Source: Halobacillus hunanensis
GTDB taxonomy: Bacteria; Bacillota; Bacilli; Bacillales; Halobacillaceae
Length of the DNA: 64,000 bases
NCBI RefSeq assembly: GCF_900166655.1
Contig: NZ_FVZB01000005.1
Coordinates: forward strand, 186,001 to 250,000
Direction: 5' to 3'
Below, piece by piece: positions 25,502 to 33,675 of this stretch. Within the stretch, counting starts at the first letter, position 1. Each line of letters begins with the position of its first letter. The position numbers and the translations under genes were made by a program. The notes under the pieces were generated by a model, which was given only the letters and a program-made list of their open reading frames with translations, was not told the DNA's origin and made no database searches.

Positions 25502-27193
25502 ATGTCTGATACAATTCTACCTCCAAGGCGCGGGAGTTATAATATACAAGAAGAATGGATGGAAGGAGAGCCTTTCTCCTGGGAGCGAGTTCATCCAACC
25601 TTTACCTGGTATCGTACAGGACACGTGAACATGGCTTATGAATGTGTAGATCGTCATGTTCTTAATGGAAAGGGGGAGAAGACAGCTCTGCGGTACTTTT
25701 CAGATACCGAGAATTGCACATGGACTTACAGAGAATTACAGCAAGAAGTGAATCGCTGGAGCCATGTACTTACGGCATATGGTGTGAAGAAAGGCGATTT
25801 TGTATTTGTTTTCTTACCGAAGCACCCCAATTGTTATATTGCCATGCTGGCAGCAATAAAGGTCGGAGCTGTTGTAGGGCCGTTATTTGAAGCCTTTATG
25901 GAAGAGGCAGTTCGTGATCGGATCAATGATTGTGAAGGTGAATTTCTGATTACCGATTCTAGCTTTCTATCTCGTGTTCATCGTGAGGAAATCCCGAGTT
26001 TAAAGAAAATCTTTACAACAGACAAGGAAGCAGGAGAGGCAGATTTATCGATTACAGCTGAGGCTGAAAAAGCTGATGACGTGTTTAATACCGTCTGGGT
26101 GGACCTTGATGATGGTTTAAATATTCATTATACATCAGGTTCCACAGGGAAGCCGAAAGGGATTATACATGCTCACCGAAACATGATTCAGCAATACCAG
26201 ACAGGTCGCTGGGTGCTCGATCTAAAGGACGATGATATTTATTGGTGTACGGCTCATCCAGGCTGGGTCACAGGAACGGTGTACGGTGTGTTTGCTCCTC
26301 TGCTAAGCGGGGTAACGACAGTGATTCATGGCGGCCGCTTTTCAGCAGAAGCCTGGTATCAAGTACTCGAGCAAGCTGGAGTGACGGTATGGTATAGCGC
26401 ACCGACTGCTTTCCGCATGTTGAAGGCAGCTGGTGATAAAACGCTAAGGAAATATGATCTTTCCTCATTAAGACATATTCTGAGTGTGGGGGAACCACTC
26501 AACCCGGAAGTCATCCATTGGGGTGTAGAAGCTTTAAACTTAAGAATTCATGACACATGGTGGATGACAGAAACGGGTGCACAGTTAGTGGCTAACCTGC
26601 CTACACGTCCCATTAAACCGGGGTCGATGGGCCGTCCGATTCCAGGCATAGAAGTTGCCGTGTTAAATGATGAAGGAGATGAGCTGCCTCCTGGCGAAAC
26701 CGGGCACTTAGCCATCCGAGCTTCCTGGCCGGCTATTATGAAAGAAGTTTGGAAAAATGAACAAAAATATCAATCTTACTTTCCTTATGGAAAAGAGTGG
26801 TACATTGCAGGAGACCTTGCCTATTTAGATGAAGATGGCTATGTGTTTTTCCAGGGTAGAAGCGATGACATGATCAATTCAGCTGGAGAACAGATTGGTC
26901 CTTTTGAAGTCGAAAGCAAGCTGCTTGAGCACCCGGCTGTGAGAGAGGCAGGAGTCATTGGCAAGCCTGATCCAGTCCGGGGCGAGATTGTTAAAGCCTT
27001 TATTGCTTTGAATGATAGTTATCAGGAAAGTAAAGAGTTGATTGAGGAAGTTCGCTTATTTGTCAGAGGGCGGCTGGCTGCTCACTCTGCTCCCCGTGAA
27101 ATAGAGGTGATTCAGGAGTTGCCGAAAACACAGATAAGCGGAAAGGTGTTAAGGAGAGAATTGAAAAAAGGAGAGATTAACCAGGCAGGGTAG
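25502..27193 (+). CDS. acsA: Acetyl-CoA synthetase-like AMP-forming CoA ligase
   Basis: 563-aa adenylate-forming enzyme with the P-loop YTSGSTGKPKGIIHAH, A5 motif WWMTETGAQL, A7 WYIAGDLAYLDEDGYVFFQGR, A8 hinge DDMINSAGEQIGPFEVES and the A10 lysine region LPKTQISGKVLRREL. Length and A5 motif agree with AcsA. It converts a short carboxylate, probably acetate, to its CoA thioester. As last gene of the S-box operon it would recapture the acetate that MetY releases (inference). An acid derived from the imported sulfur compound is an alternative substrate. Confidence 0.85.
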   Translation: MSDTILPPRRGSYNIQEEWMEGEPFSWERVHPTFTWYRTGHVNMAYECVDRHVLNGKGEKTALRYFSDTENCTWTYRELQQEVNRWSHVLTAYGVKKGDFVFVFLPKHPNCYIAMLAAIKVGAVVGPLFEAFMEEAVRDRINDCEGEFLITDSSFLSRVHREEIPSLKKIFTTDKEAGEADLSITAEAEKADDVFNTVWVDLDDGLNIHYTSGSTGKPKGIIHAHRNMIQQYQTGRWVLDLKDDDIYWCTAHPGWVTGTVYGVFAPLLSGVTTVIHGGRFSAEAWYQVLEQAGVTVWYSAPTAFRMLKAAGDKTLRKYDLSSLRHILSVGEPLNPEVIHWGVEALNLRIHDTWWMTETGAQLVANLPTRPIKPGSMGRPIPGIEVAVLNDEGDELPPGETGHLAIRASWPAIMKEVWKNEQKYQSYFPYGKEWYIAGDLAYLDEDGYVFFQGRSDDMINSAGEQIGPFEVESKLLEHPAVREAGVIGKPDPVRGEIVKAFIALNDSYQESKELIEEVRLFVRGRLAAHSAPREIEVIQELPKTQISGKVLRRELKKGEINQAG

Positions 27194-27215
27194 TTCGCTA
27201 CCTTGCCTTTTATTT
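27183..27215 (+). terminator. Terminator of the S-box operon
   Basis: aggcagggtag / ctaccttgcct around a ttcg tetraloop, then TTTATTT. It overlaps the stop codon of the ligase gene. Confidence 0.9.
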
Positions 27216-27348
27216 ATGTAGAATTCATTTAAATAACACCTATTCCCTTCTGATATGTTATGAAACCTTTATTTACAGGGGTGAACCTTTGGGAAATGGG
27301 CTTACCCCCTGCATGATAGGGCTTTCATGAAAATGATTTTAGGTAAAA

Positions 27349-27378
27349 GTGATCCATTGTACGTTATTTTTCGATAGC
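27349..27378 (+). promoter_or_regulatory. ECF promoter, sigma/anti-sigma operon
   Basis: GTGATCC (27349-27355), 16 nt, CGATAGC (27372-27378), 80 bp before the sigma start. The same two 7-mers at the same spacing occur at 28911-28940. Confidence 0.75.
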
Positions 27379-27458
27379 TATGTAAGCATACTTCCAATAG
27401 AAGAAATATGCCTTGATAATATGCTATGATAGCTTTATCCACCACAAAGGAGTGTGCT

Positions 27459-28022
27459 ATGAGCAATCAAGATTTAGAGCTCTATCACCAGATGACAGGT
27501 GGCAATAAGCAAGCACTCGAAGCTATTTACGATAAATACGAACGGCTGCTTTATTCATTTGTCATAAAGTTATCTGGAGATCAGACATTAGCCGAGGAAG
27601 TTATGCAAGAGGTTTTTATAAAGCTATGGACGAACAAAGCAACATATGATGAGACCAAGGGGAAATTCTCATCATGGATCGTCACGATCACAAGATACAC
27701 AGCAATTGATATCATTCGTAAAAATAAAAATCAAGCTATTGCCTTAGAAGAAGAGACAGATCTTCCTGAGCAAGTCGGGGACTCCACAGAAGATTTAGTG
27801 GAGTGGAAAGAACAGGGAGAGAAGGTTAGGCGAGCAGTAAAGGAATTATCGGAAGAACAAAAACAAATGGTGGATCTATTTTATTTCAAGGGATTAAGTC
27901 AACGGGAAATTTCTGAAACTTGTAACCTCCCGCTAGGTACAATTAAAGGCAGGCTGCGACTGGCATTAAAGCATCTAAAATCACACTTATCAAAAGGGAA
28001 AGGGGGCGTTCATGATGCGTAA
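27459..28022 (+). CDS. ECF sigma factor (SigK/RpoE type) of a three-gene system
   Basis: 187-aa sigma factor. Region 2: IYDKYERLLYSFVIKLSGDQ, then AEEVMQEVFIKLWTNKATYD and the -10 helix around SSWIVTITRYTAIDIIRK. Region 4: DLFYFKGLSQREISETCNLP followed by LGTIKGRLRLALKHLKSHL. The ATG at 27459 follows AAAGGAG. It overlaps the anti-sigma gene by 11 bp. It most resembles the group regulated by RskA-type anti-sigma factors. Its promoter carries the same signature as that of the surface protein gene two positions on. Confidence 0.92.
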   Translation: MSNQDLELYHQMTGGNKQALEAIYDKYERLLYSFVIKLSGDQTLAEEVMQEVFIKLWTNKATYDETKGKFSSWIVTITRYTAIDIIRKNKNQAIALEEETDLPEQVGDSTEDLVEWKEQGEKVRRAVKELSEEQKQMVDLFYFKGLSQREISETCNLPLGTIKGRLRLALKHLKSHLSKGKGGVHDA

Positions 28023-28839
28023 CGAATGCGAGAAAGTGATTGATTATTATAATAATCAGTTGACCGAAAGTGAACAGAATGAATTCGAAAATCATCTGGA
28101 ATCGTGTGACGAGTGCCGAGAAGAGTTGGCAGAGCTTCGTGCACTTACAGAAGATTTAGCGTTCGCTTCAGAGCCCGTCAACCCTCCAGAAGGTATGAAA
28201 GATCGTGTGTTAGGTGCTGTTTTCGCAGAAGAATCTAATGATACGAGCGAGGAAGAATCTGACCACTCAGATGATCATCACGATTCGTCAGTTGTAGCAT
28301 TTGAGCCGAAGAAAGATAAAGATGTTTCAGAACCTGAACAGTCGTCTCAAAAAAATAAAAAGCCGTGGCTCTTGCGCGGGTTAGCCGCTGCATTGATTTT
28401 ATCTATAGCAGGTAATTTATATGCAGTGATGAACGAACAAGAGTCAGCAACACAAGAGCCGGTTGAACAGCCAGAACCTGATAAAGAGCCGACCATAAGT
28501 ACAGACGAAATTACAACGAAGGTTCAGCTGCAAGGTGAGACAGACGCGCAGGCGACAGCCTCACTCATTCAACAGGAAGACGGAAATCTCCTCACATTAC
28601 AGGCTGAAGCCCTGGAGCAATTAGAAGGAGAAGAAGTGTATCAAGTCTGGTTAATGGAAGGTAAAAAACCGTATCGAGCTGGAACATTTGTGGCCAATGA
28701 AGACGGGGAAGGTGCAGTCGCCTATGCGATGGAACAACTTCCTGAAGGTACCAATTGGGATGCGGTAGCGATTTCGAGAGAACCTGATGCTACCAGTCAG
28801 ACACCACAAGGTAAAGTGATCTTACAAGCAGAATTATAA
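28012..28839 (+). CDS. Membrane anti-sigma factor, zinc-finger/RskA type
   Basis: 275-aa transmembrane regulator. The N-terminal anti-sigma zinc finger has HLESCDECREEL (HxxxCxxC, residues about 28-39) with an earlier Cys at 6. An acidic linker rich in Asp/Glu/His follows, then one transmembrane helix (about 121-140, LRGLAAALILSIAGNLYAVM) and an extracellular RskA domain (LEGEEVYQVWLMEGKKPYRAGTFV). It holds the sigma factor until a surface signal triggers proteolysis (known for the family). ATG at 28012 or 28015. Confidence 0.92.
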   Translation: MMRNECEKVIDYYNNQLTESEQNEFENHLESCDECREELAELRALTEDLAFASEPVNPPEGMKDRVLGAVFAEESNDTSEEESDHSDDHHDSSVVAFEPKKDKDVSEPEQSSQKNKKPWLLRGLAAALILSIAGNLYAVMNEQESATQEPVEQPEPDKEPTISTDEITTKVQLQGETDAQATASLIQQEDGNLLTLQAEALEQLEGEEVYQVWLMEGKKPYRAGTFVANEDGEGAVAYAMEQLPEGTNWDAVAISREPDATSQTPQGKVILQAEL

Positions 28840-28855
28840 AAAGAAGAATGACACG

Positions 28856-28891
28856 TGCAGACAGGTTTTCACAACTGTCTGCAATTTTTTT
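28856..28891 (+). terminator. Terminator after the anti-sigma gene
   Basis: tgcagacag / ctgtctgca followed by a T7 run. It separates the sigma operon from the surface-protein gene. Confidence 0.9.
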
Positions 28892-28910
28892 GAAATTTTT
28901 CAGGGAAATA

Positions 28911-28940
28911 GTGATCCATTTATAATTTTCCTTCGATAGC
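28911..28940 (+). promoter_or_regulatory. ECF promoter of the surface-protein gene
   Basis: GTGATCC (28911-28917), 16 nt, CGATAGC (28934-28940), 38 bp before the ATG. Identical boxes and spacing to the promoter at 27349-27378. Confidence 0.78.
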
Positions 28941-28978
28941 TAAGTGAATAAACAAAACAAGAAGGAGAGATTGTTAAA

Positions 28979-30313
28979 ATGGATATGAAAAAAGCACTGT
29001 TTGCCGTACCGTTAAGTGTTTCACTGTTACTTCCGACGTCGTTGGATGTAGTAAATGCTGAAGAGCACAATATGCCTACCGTTGAAACAGAAGCTGTTGA
29101 GCTTCGATCAACGTTAGACAAATTGTTTAGTGAACACGCATACCTAGCTGTTGAAACTATGAGAAAAGGAGCGGAAGGAGCTGCTGATTTTAAAGCTTCA
29201 GCAAATGCTTTAGCTGCAAATACGGAAGATCTTTCTGCAGCAATCGCCTCTGTTTACGGTGAAAAGGCAGGAGAGAAATTCCAGCAAATGTGGAGTGAGC
29301 ACATTGGTTATTTCGTTGATTATGTAAAAGCAACTGGCAGTGGAGATGAAGAAGCGAAGCAAGCTGCTCTTGATGAACTTGAGCAATATCGTCAGGACTT
29401 CTCTCAATTCATTTCAACAGCAACTGAGGGTGCTGTAAAAGCAGATGGATTAGCCGAGGGATTACAAATGCACGTTAACCAGCTGATTGGTGCGTTTGAT
29501 GCTTATGTAGCTGGTAACTATTCGGAAGCATATGCAAAAGAACGTAAAGCCATTGACCATATGTATGGTGTAAGTAAAGGGTTGTCTAAAGCTATTGTCA
29601 ACCAGTTTCCGGATAAATTTAATCATACAAAAGCTGTAACACCTGCTGCTGATCTTCGTTCTAATTTGAACCACTTACTAGGTGAACATGCAGGACTAGC
29701 TATGATGGCTATGCAAAATGGCTTAGATGGCTCTGAAGATTATCAGGCATCTGCGGAAGCATTAGCAGCTAACACTGAAGACCTATCCGCAGCCATTGCT
29801 TCAGTTTATGGCGAAGAAGCTGGTCAGAAATTTAAAGAAATGTGGTCAGGGCACATCGCTGATTTCGTAACATACGTGAAAGGAACAGCTGCAGGTGATG
29901 AAGCTCAAAAAGAGAAAGCATTACAAGCATTGGAAGACTATCGGGCAGACTTCTCTGAATTTATTTCAACAGCAACGGAAGGTGAAGTTCCAGCTGATGT
30001 TCTTTCAAGTGGATTACAGAAACACGTTGGCTATTTAATTGGCACGTTTGATCAATATGCTGCTGAAGATTATAAGCAAGCCTATGACACATTAAGAGAC
30101 TCTTATGCACACATGTTTATGAGTTCTAAAGCCCTGTCAGGTGGAATTGTAAGCCAGTTCCCAGATAAATTTGCAATGGAGAGTATGCCGTCAGATATGC
30201 CAAAAACCGGCATGGGTGGAACAGCTGCAAACAATGATCTATGGATCTTTGCTTCTATCCTTGCGCTAGTTGGGGCCGCTGGAGTTTATCTTCGTAAGCA
30301 GTCTAAACAATAA
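28979..30313 (+). CDS. Two-domain helical surface protein with sortase-type anchor
   Basis: 444-aa exported protein. Signal peptide (residues 1-27, KKALFAVPLSVSLLLPTSL). Two copies of a roughly 165-residue, helix-rich domain follow (about 42-212 and 222-395), with matching blocks: ALAANTEDLSAAIASVYGE in both, then WSEHIGYFVDYVK/WSGHIADFVTYVK, and FSQFISTATEGAV/FSEFISTATEGEV. After that MPKTG (an LPxTG-like motif), a hydrophobic helix and the tail RKQSKQ, i.e. cell-wall anchoring. Similar proteins are sometimes labelled copper amine oxidase, but no such catalytic motif is visible. It is under the same ECF promoter as the upstream sigma operon, so it is the probable target and perhaps the sensor partner. 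Confidence 0.85.
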   Translation: MDMKKALFAVPLSVSLLLPTSLDVVNAEEHNMPTVETEAVELRSTLDKLFSEHAYLAVETMRKGAEGAADFKASANALAANTEDLSAAIASVYGEKAGEKFQQMWSEHIGYFVDYVKATGSGDEEAKQAALDELEQYRQDFSQFISTATEGAVKADGLAEGLQMHVNQLIGAFDAYVAGNYSEAYAKERKAIDHMYGVSKGLSKAIVNQFPDKFNHTKAVTPAADLRSNLNHLLGEHAGLAMMAMQNGLDGSEDYQASAEALAANTEDLSAAIASVYGEEAGQKFKEMWSGHIADFVTYVKGTAAGDEAQKEKALQALEDYRADFSEFISTATEGEVPADVLSSGLQKHVGYLIGTFDQYAAEDYKQAYDTLRDSYAHMFMSSKALSGGIVSQFPDKFAMESMPSDMPKTGMGGTAANNDLWIFASILALVGAAGVYLRKQSKQ

Positions 30314-30337
30314 TTCGATTGATCTCTTATTAAGCTA

Positions 30338-30370
30338 GAAAACTGTCTCCTGACCAGGAGGCAGTTTTTT
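30338..30370 (+). terminator. Terminator of the surface-protein gene
   Basis: aaaactgtctcct / aggaggcagtttt followed by T run. Confidence 0.9.
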
Positions 30371-30471
30371 ATTATCGCAGGATTCTGGGTAGTATAGCTA
30401 AACCGATGTGTTGTCTGCTGATTAATTGGGTATAAATGTAGTAGAGGACACTTGCGGAAGAGGTGAGTTAG

Positions 30472-30693
30472 ATGTATTCGGTGACATTACAAAAAATATT
30501 AATTTGCATTGGCTGGGGCATCATTATTGGAGCCATTATAGGATTTAGTGCAGTACTCGGTTTTGATCTTGATGGATCAGTATTTGTGCTATCGATTTTT
30601 CTAAGTATTTTTGGAGTATTTCTGGCAGCTATGTATGCAGAGCTTTATCATATACGTGAAGCCGTAAATAAACAGCGGCGAGAACATAAATAA
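30472..30693 (+). CDS. 73-aa two-helix membrane protein
   Basis: Two hydrophobic segments (about residues 8-29 and 35-56: ILICIGWGIIIGAIIGFSAV and VFVLSIFLSIFGVFLAAMYA) with a charged C-terminus RREHK. No family recognised. AGGTGAG site 6 nt before the ATG and a terminator after the stop support expression. Confidence 0.7.
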   Translation: MYSVTLQKILICIGWGIIIGAIIGFSAVLGFDLDGSVFVLSIFLSIFGVFLAAMYAELYHIREAVNKQRREHK

Positions 30694-30700
30694 CTGAAAG

Positions 30701-30736
30701 GGAGGCATGTTTCATTAGAGATACTGCCTCTTTTTA
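30701..30736 (+). terminator. Terminator of the 73-aa gene
   Basis: gaggca / tgcctc with TTTTTA. It also touches the stop codon of the convergent 50-aa gene. Confidence 0.75.
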
Positions 30737-30886
30737 TTTGGATAGAAAAGAAAAGACGAGCATTACGATATACAACACGCCAATAACTGCCATAAGAAGG
30801 TAGCTTTGACGGGTTAGTTTTTTGAAAATGATATAAAAGGTGGCGGCGACTACAGAGAGGATGAAGATCCAGTAAAGCAAAGTCAT
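30734..30886 (-). CDS. 50-aa two-helix membrane protein
   Basis: Reads MTLLYWIFILSVVAATFYII, a short basic loop FKKLTRQS, then YLLMAVIGVLYIVMLVFSFL and SK. Its ATG overlaps the stop codon of the upstream 93-aa gene (ATGA), which argues for translational coupling and a real pair of small membrane proteins. Function unknown. Confidence 0.65.
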   Translation of the reverse strand: MTLLYWIFILSVVAATFYIIFKKLTRQSYLLMAVIGVLYIVMLVFSFLSK

Positions 30887-31164
30887 GGGGCGTACCTTTT
30901 TCTGTCTGCGTCATCTGAAAACTGCGTGAAATAAGCTCCCAGCATGAGCAAAGCAATTGTAATAAGCCAGCTTACTGCGCCAAGTAAGTCAAGTGACAAA
31001 ATAATAAAGTTAAAGATACCAATTGTGAAAAAGCACAAGGAAGTCATGTACATTTTGAACGAGCCATACGTGCCGTTACGTCTTTTGAAACGTTTTGCTC
31101 TTCTTATGCAACAGTAAAGGCTTATTGTGAGAGCAATTAGAAATAAAACTTGGAACAGTAACAT
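30883..31164 (-). CDS. 93-aa multi-helix membrane protein
   Basis: Starts MLLFQVLFLIALTISLYCC, then a basic stretch RRAKRFKRRNG, then two more hydrophobic segments (SLCFFTIGIFNFIILSLDLL and SWLITIALLMLGAYF). Three helices predicted. AGGAGGG before the ATG; a GTG one codon upstream is an alternative. Coupled to the 50-aa gene downstream. No family assigned. Confidence 0.7.
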   Translation of the reverse strand: MLLFQVLFLIALTISLYCCIRRAKRFKRRNGTYGSFKMYMTSLCFFTIGIFNFIILSLDLLGAVSWLITIALLMLGAYFTQFSDDADRKRYAP

Positions 31165-31236
31165 CACAGACCCTCCTATCTATATTATCATACCTCGTGA
31201 AATACATATTTTTCAAATTAATTCTTGCTAATTAAA

Positions 31237-31273
31237 AAAGCAAAGGAGCACTGAACATTCATACAGTGCTCCT
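31237..31273 (-). terminator. Terminator of the MMPL gene
   Basis: aggagcactg / cagtgctcct. On the minus strand it is followed by TTTGCTTTTTT. Confidence 0.9.
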
Positions 31274-31289
31274 CGTTTCTGTAGTTAGG

Positions 31290-33443
31290 CTATGTTCGAG
31301 CTTGAGATTTCTTTTTTTTCTTGCGAAAAGGGAGCCACCAGTTCCAGTCACCGAGCATCTTCATTAAGCTAGGAACGAGAAGAAGCCTGATGATGGTGGC
31401 ATCGATAAAGATAGCGATCGCGATACCCACACCAATTTGTTTGACAGGAACTACACCTGTGAAAGCAAACGCGCCAGTGATAACAATCATAATCAGTGCA
31501 GCTGACGTGATAATTTTACTAGTAGTCGCAAGTCCTTCAATGGTGGCCTTGGTATTGTCGCCTGTTTTTTGATAAAATTCCTGAATTCGTGAAATCAGAA
31601 ACACTTCATAGTCCATGCTCAATCCAAAGACGAGGCTGAATACGATAACAGGCAGAATTAAGGAAATGTCTGTTTCATTCATTCCCAAATGCCCCCCTTG
31701 AAACAGCCATACGAGTATTCCGAAAGTGGAACTTAATCCAATGACGTTCATCAGAATTGCTTTTAACGGAATCACGACTGATTTAAAAGCAATCGTTAAA
31801 ATGATAAAAGTAGAAATCAGGATAATCGCAAGTGTAATGCCGATTTTGTCAAAGATTTCAGTGTAGATTTCCTGATTGAATTTAGGCTGACCACCGAACA
31901 TCGTGGAAACTTCCCAATCAGAATTGCTCCATTCATATAGCAAATCCTGAGCCTCATTTGAGTTCGCTGTAACAGACAGTTGAACTGGAATCATGAGCTG
32001 ATCCCCTTCAATAAACTGCTCAACGGCCGGATCGAGCTGTTCTCTAGTTTGCGGGCGGTCGAGGGCAGCAGCAAGTTTATCTGCTGATTCAATATCACTT
32101 TCTGAGTACAGTGTCTGGACAGAGTTAACGATATCAGGTTCCTGCAGTTTCTCCTGGAGTTGCTCCATTTGTTTTAATCCATCTTTTTCAAGCCAACCAC
32201 CTTCACGCTGAGCGACTACATAGGCTGTACTTTGGCTTTCTTCCATGAACTCCGCATCAATTTGTTCATAGGCAGCGCGGGAGTCATAGCTTTCAGGCAA
32301 GGCGGTGATAGTTGGAATGGTTAGGTTCATATTGGTAACAGGGATTACCCCAATGAGCAAGATTATAAAACTGACCATGGCAATGATCACGGGGTGTTTC
32401 ATAACAACACGGCCAAACTTGCGCCATCGCGGTGTTGTATCTTTTTCAGAAGGAATAATTCGCCATTTATGAATCCGAGTTCCTAACACATAAAGCAGGG
32501 AAGGAAGCAGTGTGATTGAGCTGAGAACAGCGGCCGTGATCACGACTGTTCCACCGATTGCAATATTAGTGAAAATGTCTACTCTAATTACACTCATCGC
32601 AGCTAACCCGATAAATACACAAAGAGCTGAGAATAAAATTGAGCGTCCTGCCGTCTCGATGGTAGTGACAAGTGCAGCAGCTTTATCCTGTTTCTGAAGT
32701 TCCTCCTTGTAGCGGTTAATGAAAAGCAGGGCAAAGTCAATGCTTAACGCAAGCCCGATCATCGGGGCGATGTTCAAGATAAAGATGGATAGTTCCATTT
32801 GTTGTCCCACGATGGCCAGCACCCCAAAACCGATAACAATCGTTATACCGCCAATGATTAGCGGGAGAAGTGAAGCTACGACTGTTCCAAAGGCAATCAG
32901 TAAAATGAGCAGAGCAAAAGGTAATCCAATGAGCTCGGCACGTTTCAGGTCCTTTTGGCTTGCTTTATTGATATCTTCTGAAATAACTGGCGCCCCGGTT
33001 ACCGTAATGCCTTCCTGTGTGCCAATGGTGTTTTTAACATCTTTAATCACCTGAGACATGTTTAAAGACTCATCGTCAAAATGCAGGGCTGCATAAGCCA
33101 GGTCGTCTTTTTGCATCGACTCATCTTCAAGGGGTGATTGAACAGAGGATACGTTAGGTAAATCATCTAGTTCGGTTAGTTTATTAGAAATGGTGGAGCG
33201 GAAACTTTCATCAGATTCATCTGCTCCTTGTTCAAAGAGAACGAGGAGAGTGGAAGCTGGGAAGTCGAACTCTTCCTGTAGTATGTTTTCAACTTTTTCA
33301 TACTCGCCGTCGGTTCTGAATCCATCACCTTCAAGCAGCGAAGGCAGTTGAATGGCGAAATAGCCCATACCGATAGCAGCAATAATCCAAAAAGTGATTA
33401 ATAGTTTGTAAGAACGAACTATGAGGGAAGCGAACTTTCTCAT
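31290..33443 (-). CDS. MMPL/RND-family exporter (YdfJ-like)
   Basis: 717-aa proton-driven membrane transporter with the internal duplication of the RND fold. There is an N-terminal helix, an extracellular loop domain (about residues 35-165), six helices (170-330, with NIAPMIGLALSIDFALLFINRY), a second loop domain and six more helices (545-700, with LPVIVFSLVFGLSMDYEVFLISRI). The GLSIDFAL and GLSMDYEVFL signatures with Asp in helix 4/10 are those of the MMPL group. Substrate (lipid, surfactant or drug) unknown. Monocistronic. Confidence 0.9.
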   Translation of the reverse strand: MRKFASLIVRSYKLLITFWIIAAIGMGYFAIQLPSLLEGDGFRTDGEYEKVENILQEEFDFPASTLLVLFEQGADESDESFRSTISNKLTELDDLPNVSSVQSPLEDESMQKDDLAYAALHFDDESLNMSQVIKDVKNTIGTQEGITVTGAPVISEDINKASQKDLKRAELIGLPFALLILLIAFGTVVASLLPLIIGGITIVIGFGVLAIVGQQMELSIFILNIAPMIGLALSIDFALLFINRYKEELQKQDKAAALVTTIETAGRSILFSALCVFIGLAAMSVIRVDIFTNIAIGGTVVITAAVLSSITLLPSLLYVLGTRIHKWRIIPSEKDTTPRWRKFGRVVMKHPVIIAMVSFIILLIGVIPVTNMNLTIPTITALPESYDSRAAYEQIDAEFMEESQSTAYVVAQREGGWLEKDGLKQMEQLQEKLQEPDIVNSVQTLYSESDIESADKLAAALDRPQTREQLDPAVEQFIEGDQLMIPVQLSVTANSNEAQDLLYEWSNSDWEVSTMFGGQPKFNQEIYTEIFDKIGITLAIILISTFIILTIAFKSVVIPLKAILMNVIGLSSTFGILVWLFQGGHLGMNETDISLILPVIVFSLVFGLSMDYEVFLISRIQEFYQKTGDNTKATIEGLATTSKIITSAALIMIVITGAFAFTGVVPVKQIGVGIAIAIFIDATIIRLLLVPSLMKMLGDWNWWLPFRKKKKKSQART

Positions 33444-33605
33444 GAAACCATCGAACTCCTTTACTTGAAACTACCCTACAAATGATACTCCTTTTCTTCA
33501 AATTAAGAAACCAATAACCTAACTATCTCGTTATGACTCATAATGTGTAGATGAACAAATAAGCGGGAAAACCTACTGACAATTGATGAATAAATCCCAC
33601 TATAT

Positions 33606-33645
33606 CCCACCTCAGGTCATCCAGAATCTGGATGACCTGAGGTGG
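33606..33645. repeat. Dispersed palindrome, copy 2
   Basis: CCCACCTCAGGTCATCCA at 33606-33623, spacer, then TGGATGACCTGAGGTGG at 33629-33645. Perfect 17-bp arms. It lies 30 bp upstream of the uracil-glycosylase start; an apparent upstream ATG (33583) would translate through it and is rejected. Confidence 0.95.
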
Positions 33646-33675
33646 ATAAAATTGGGTGGGGAAGGAGTGATGGCT

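Noticed and set aside
28979-30313. Copper amine oxidase function for the twin-domain protein
   Set aside because: No topaquinone Tyr motif or His-x-His copper site is visible; the sequence is helical with a cell-wall anchor.
31321-33054. Several open frames on the plus strand across the MMPL gene
   Set aside because: They lack ribosome sites and family features and mirror the codon bias of the strongly supported minus-strand transporter gene.
33583-33675. Upstream start for the uracil-glycosylase gene
   Set aside because: It has no ribosome site and would translate through both arms of a dispersed palindrome; AAGGAG before ATG 33676 is much better.
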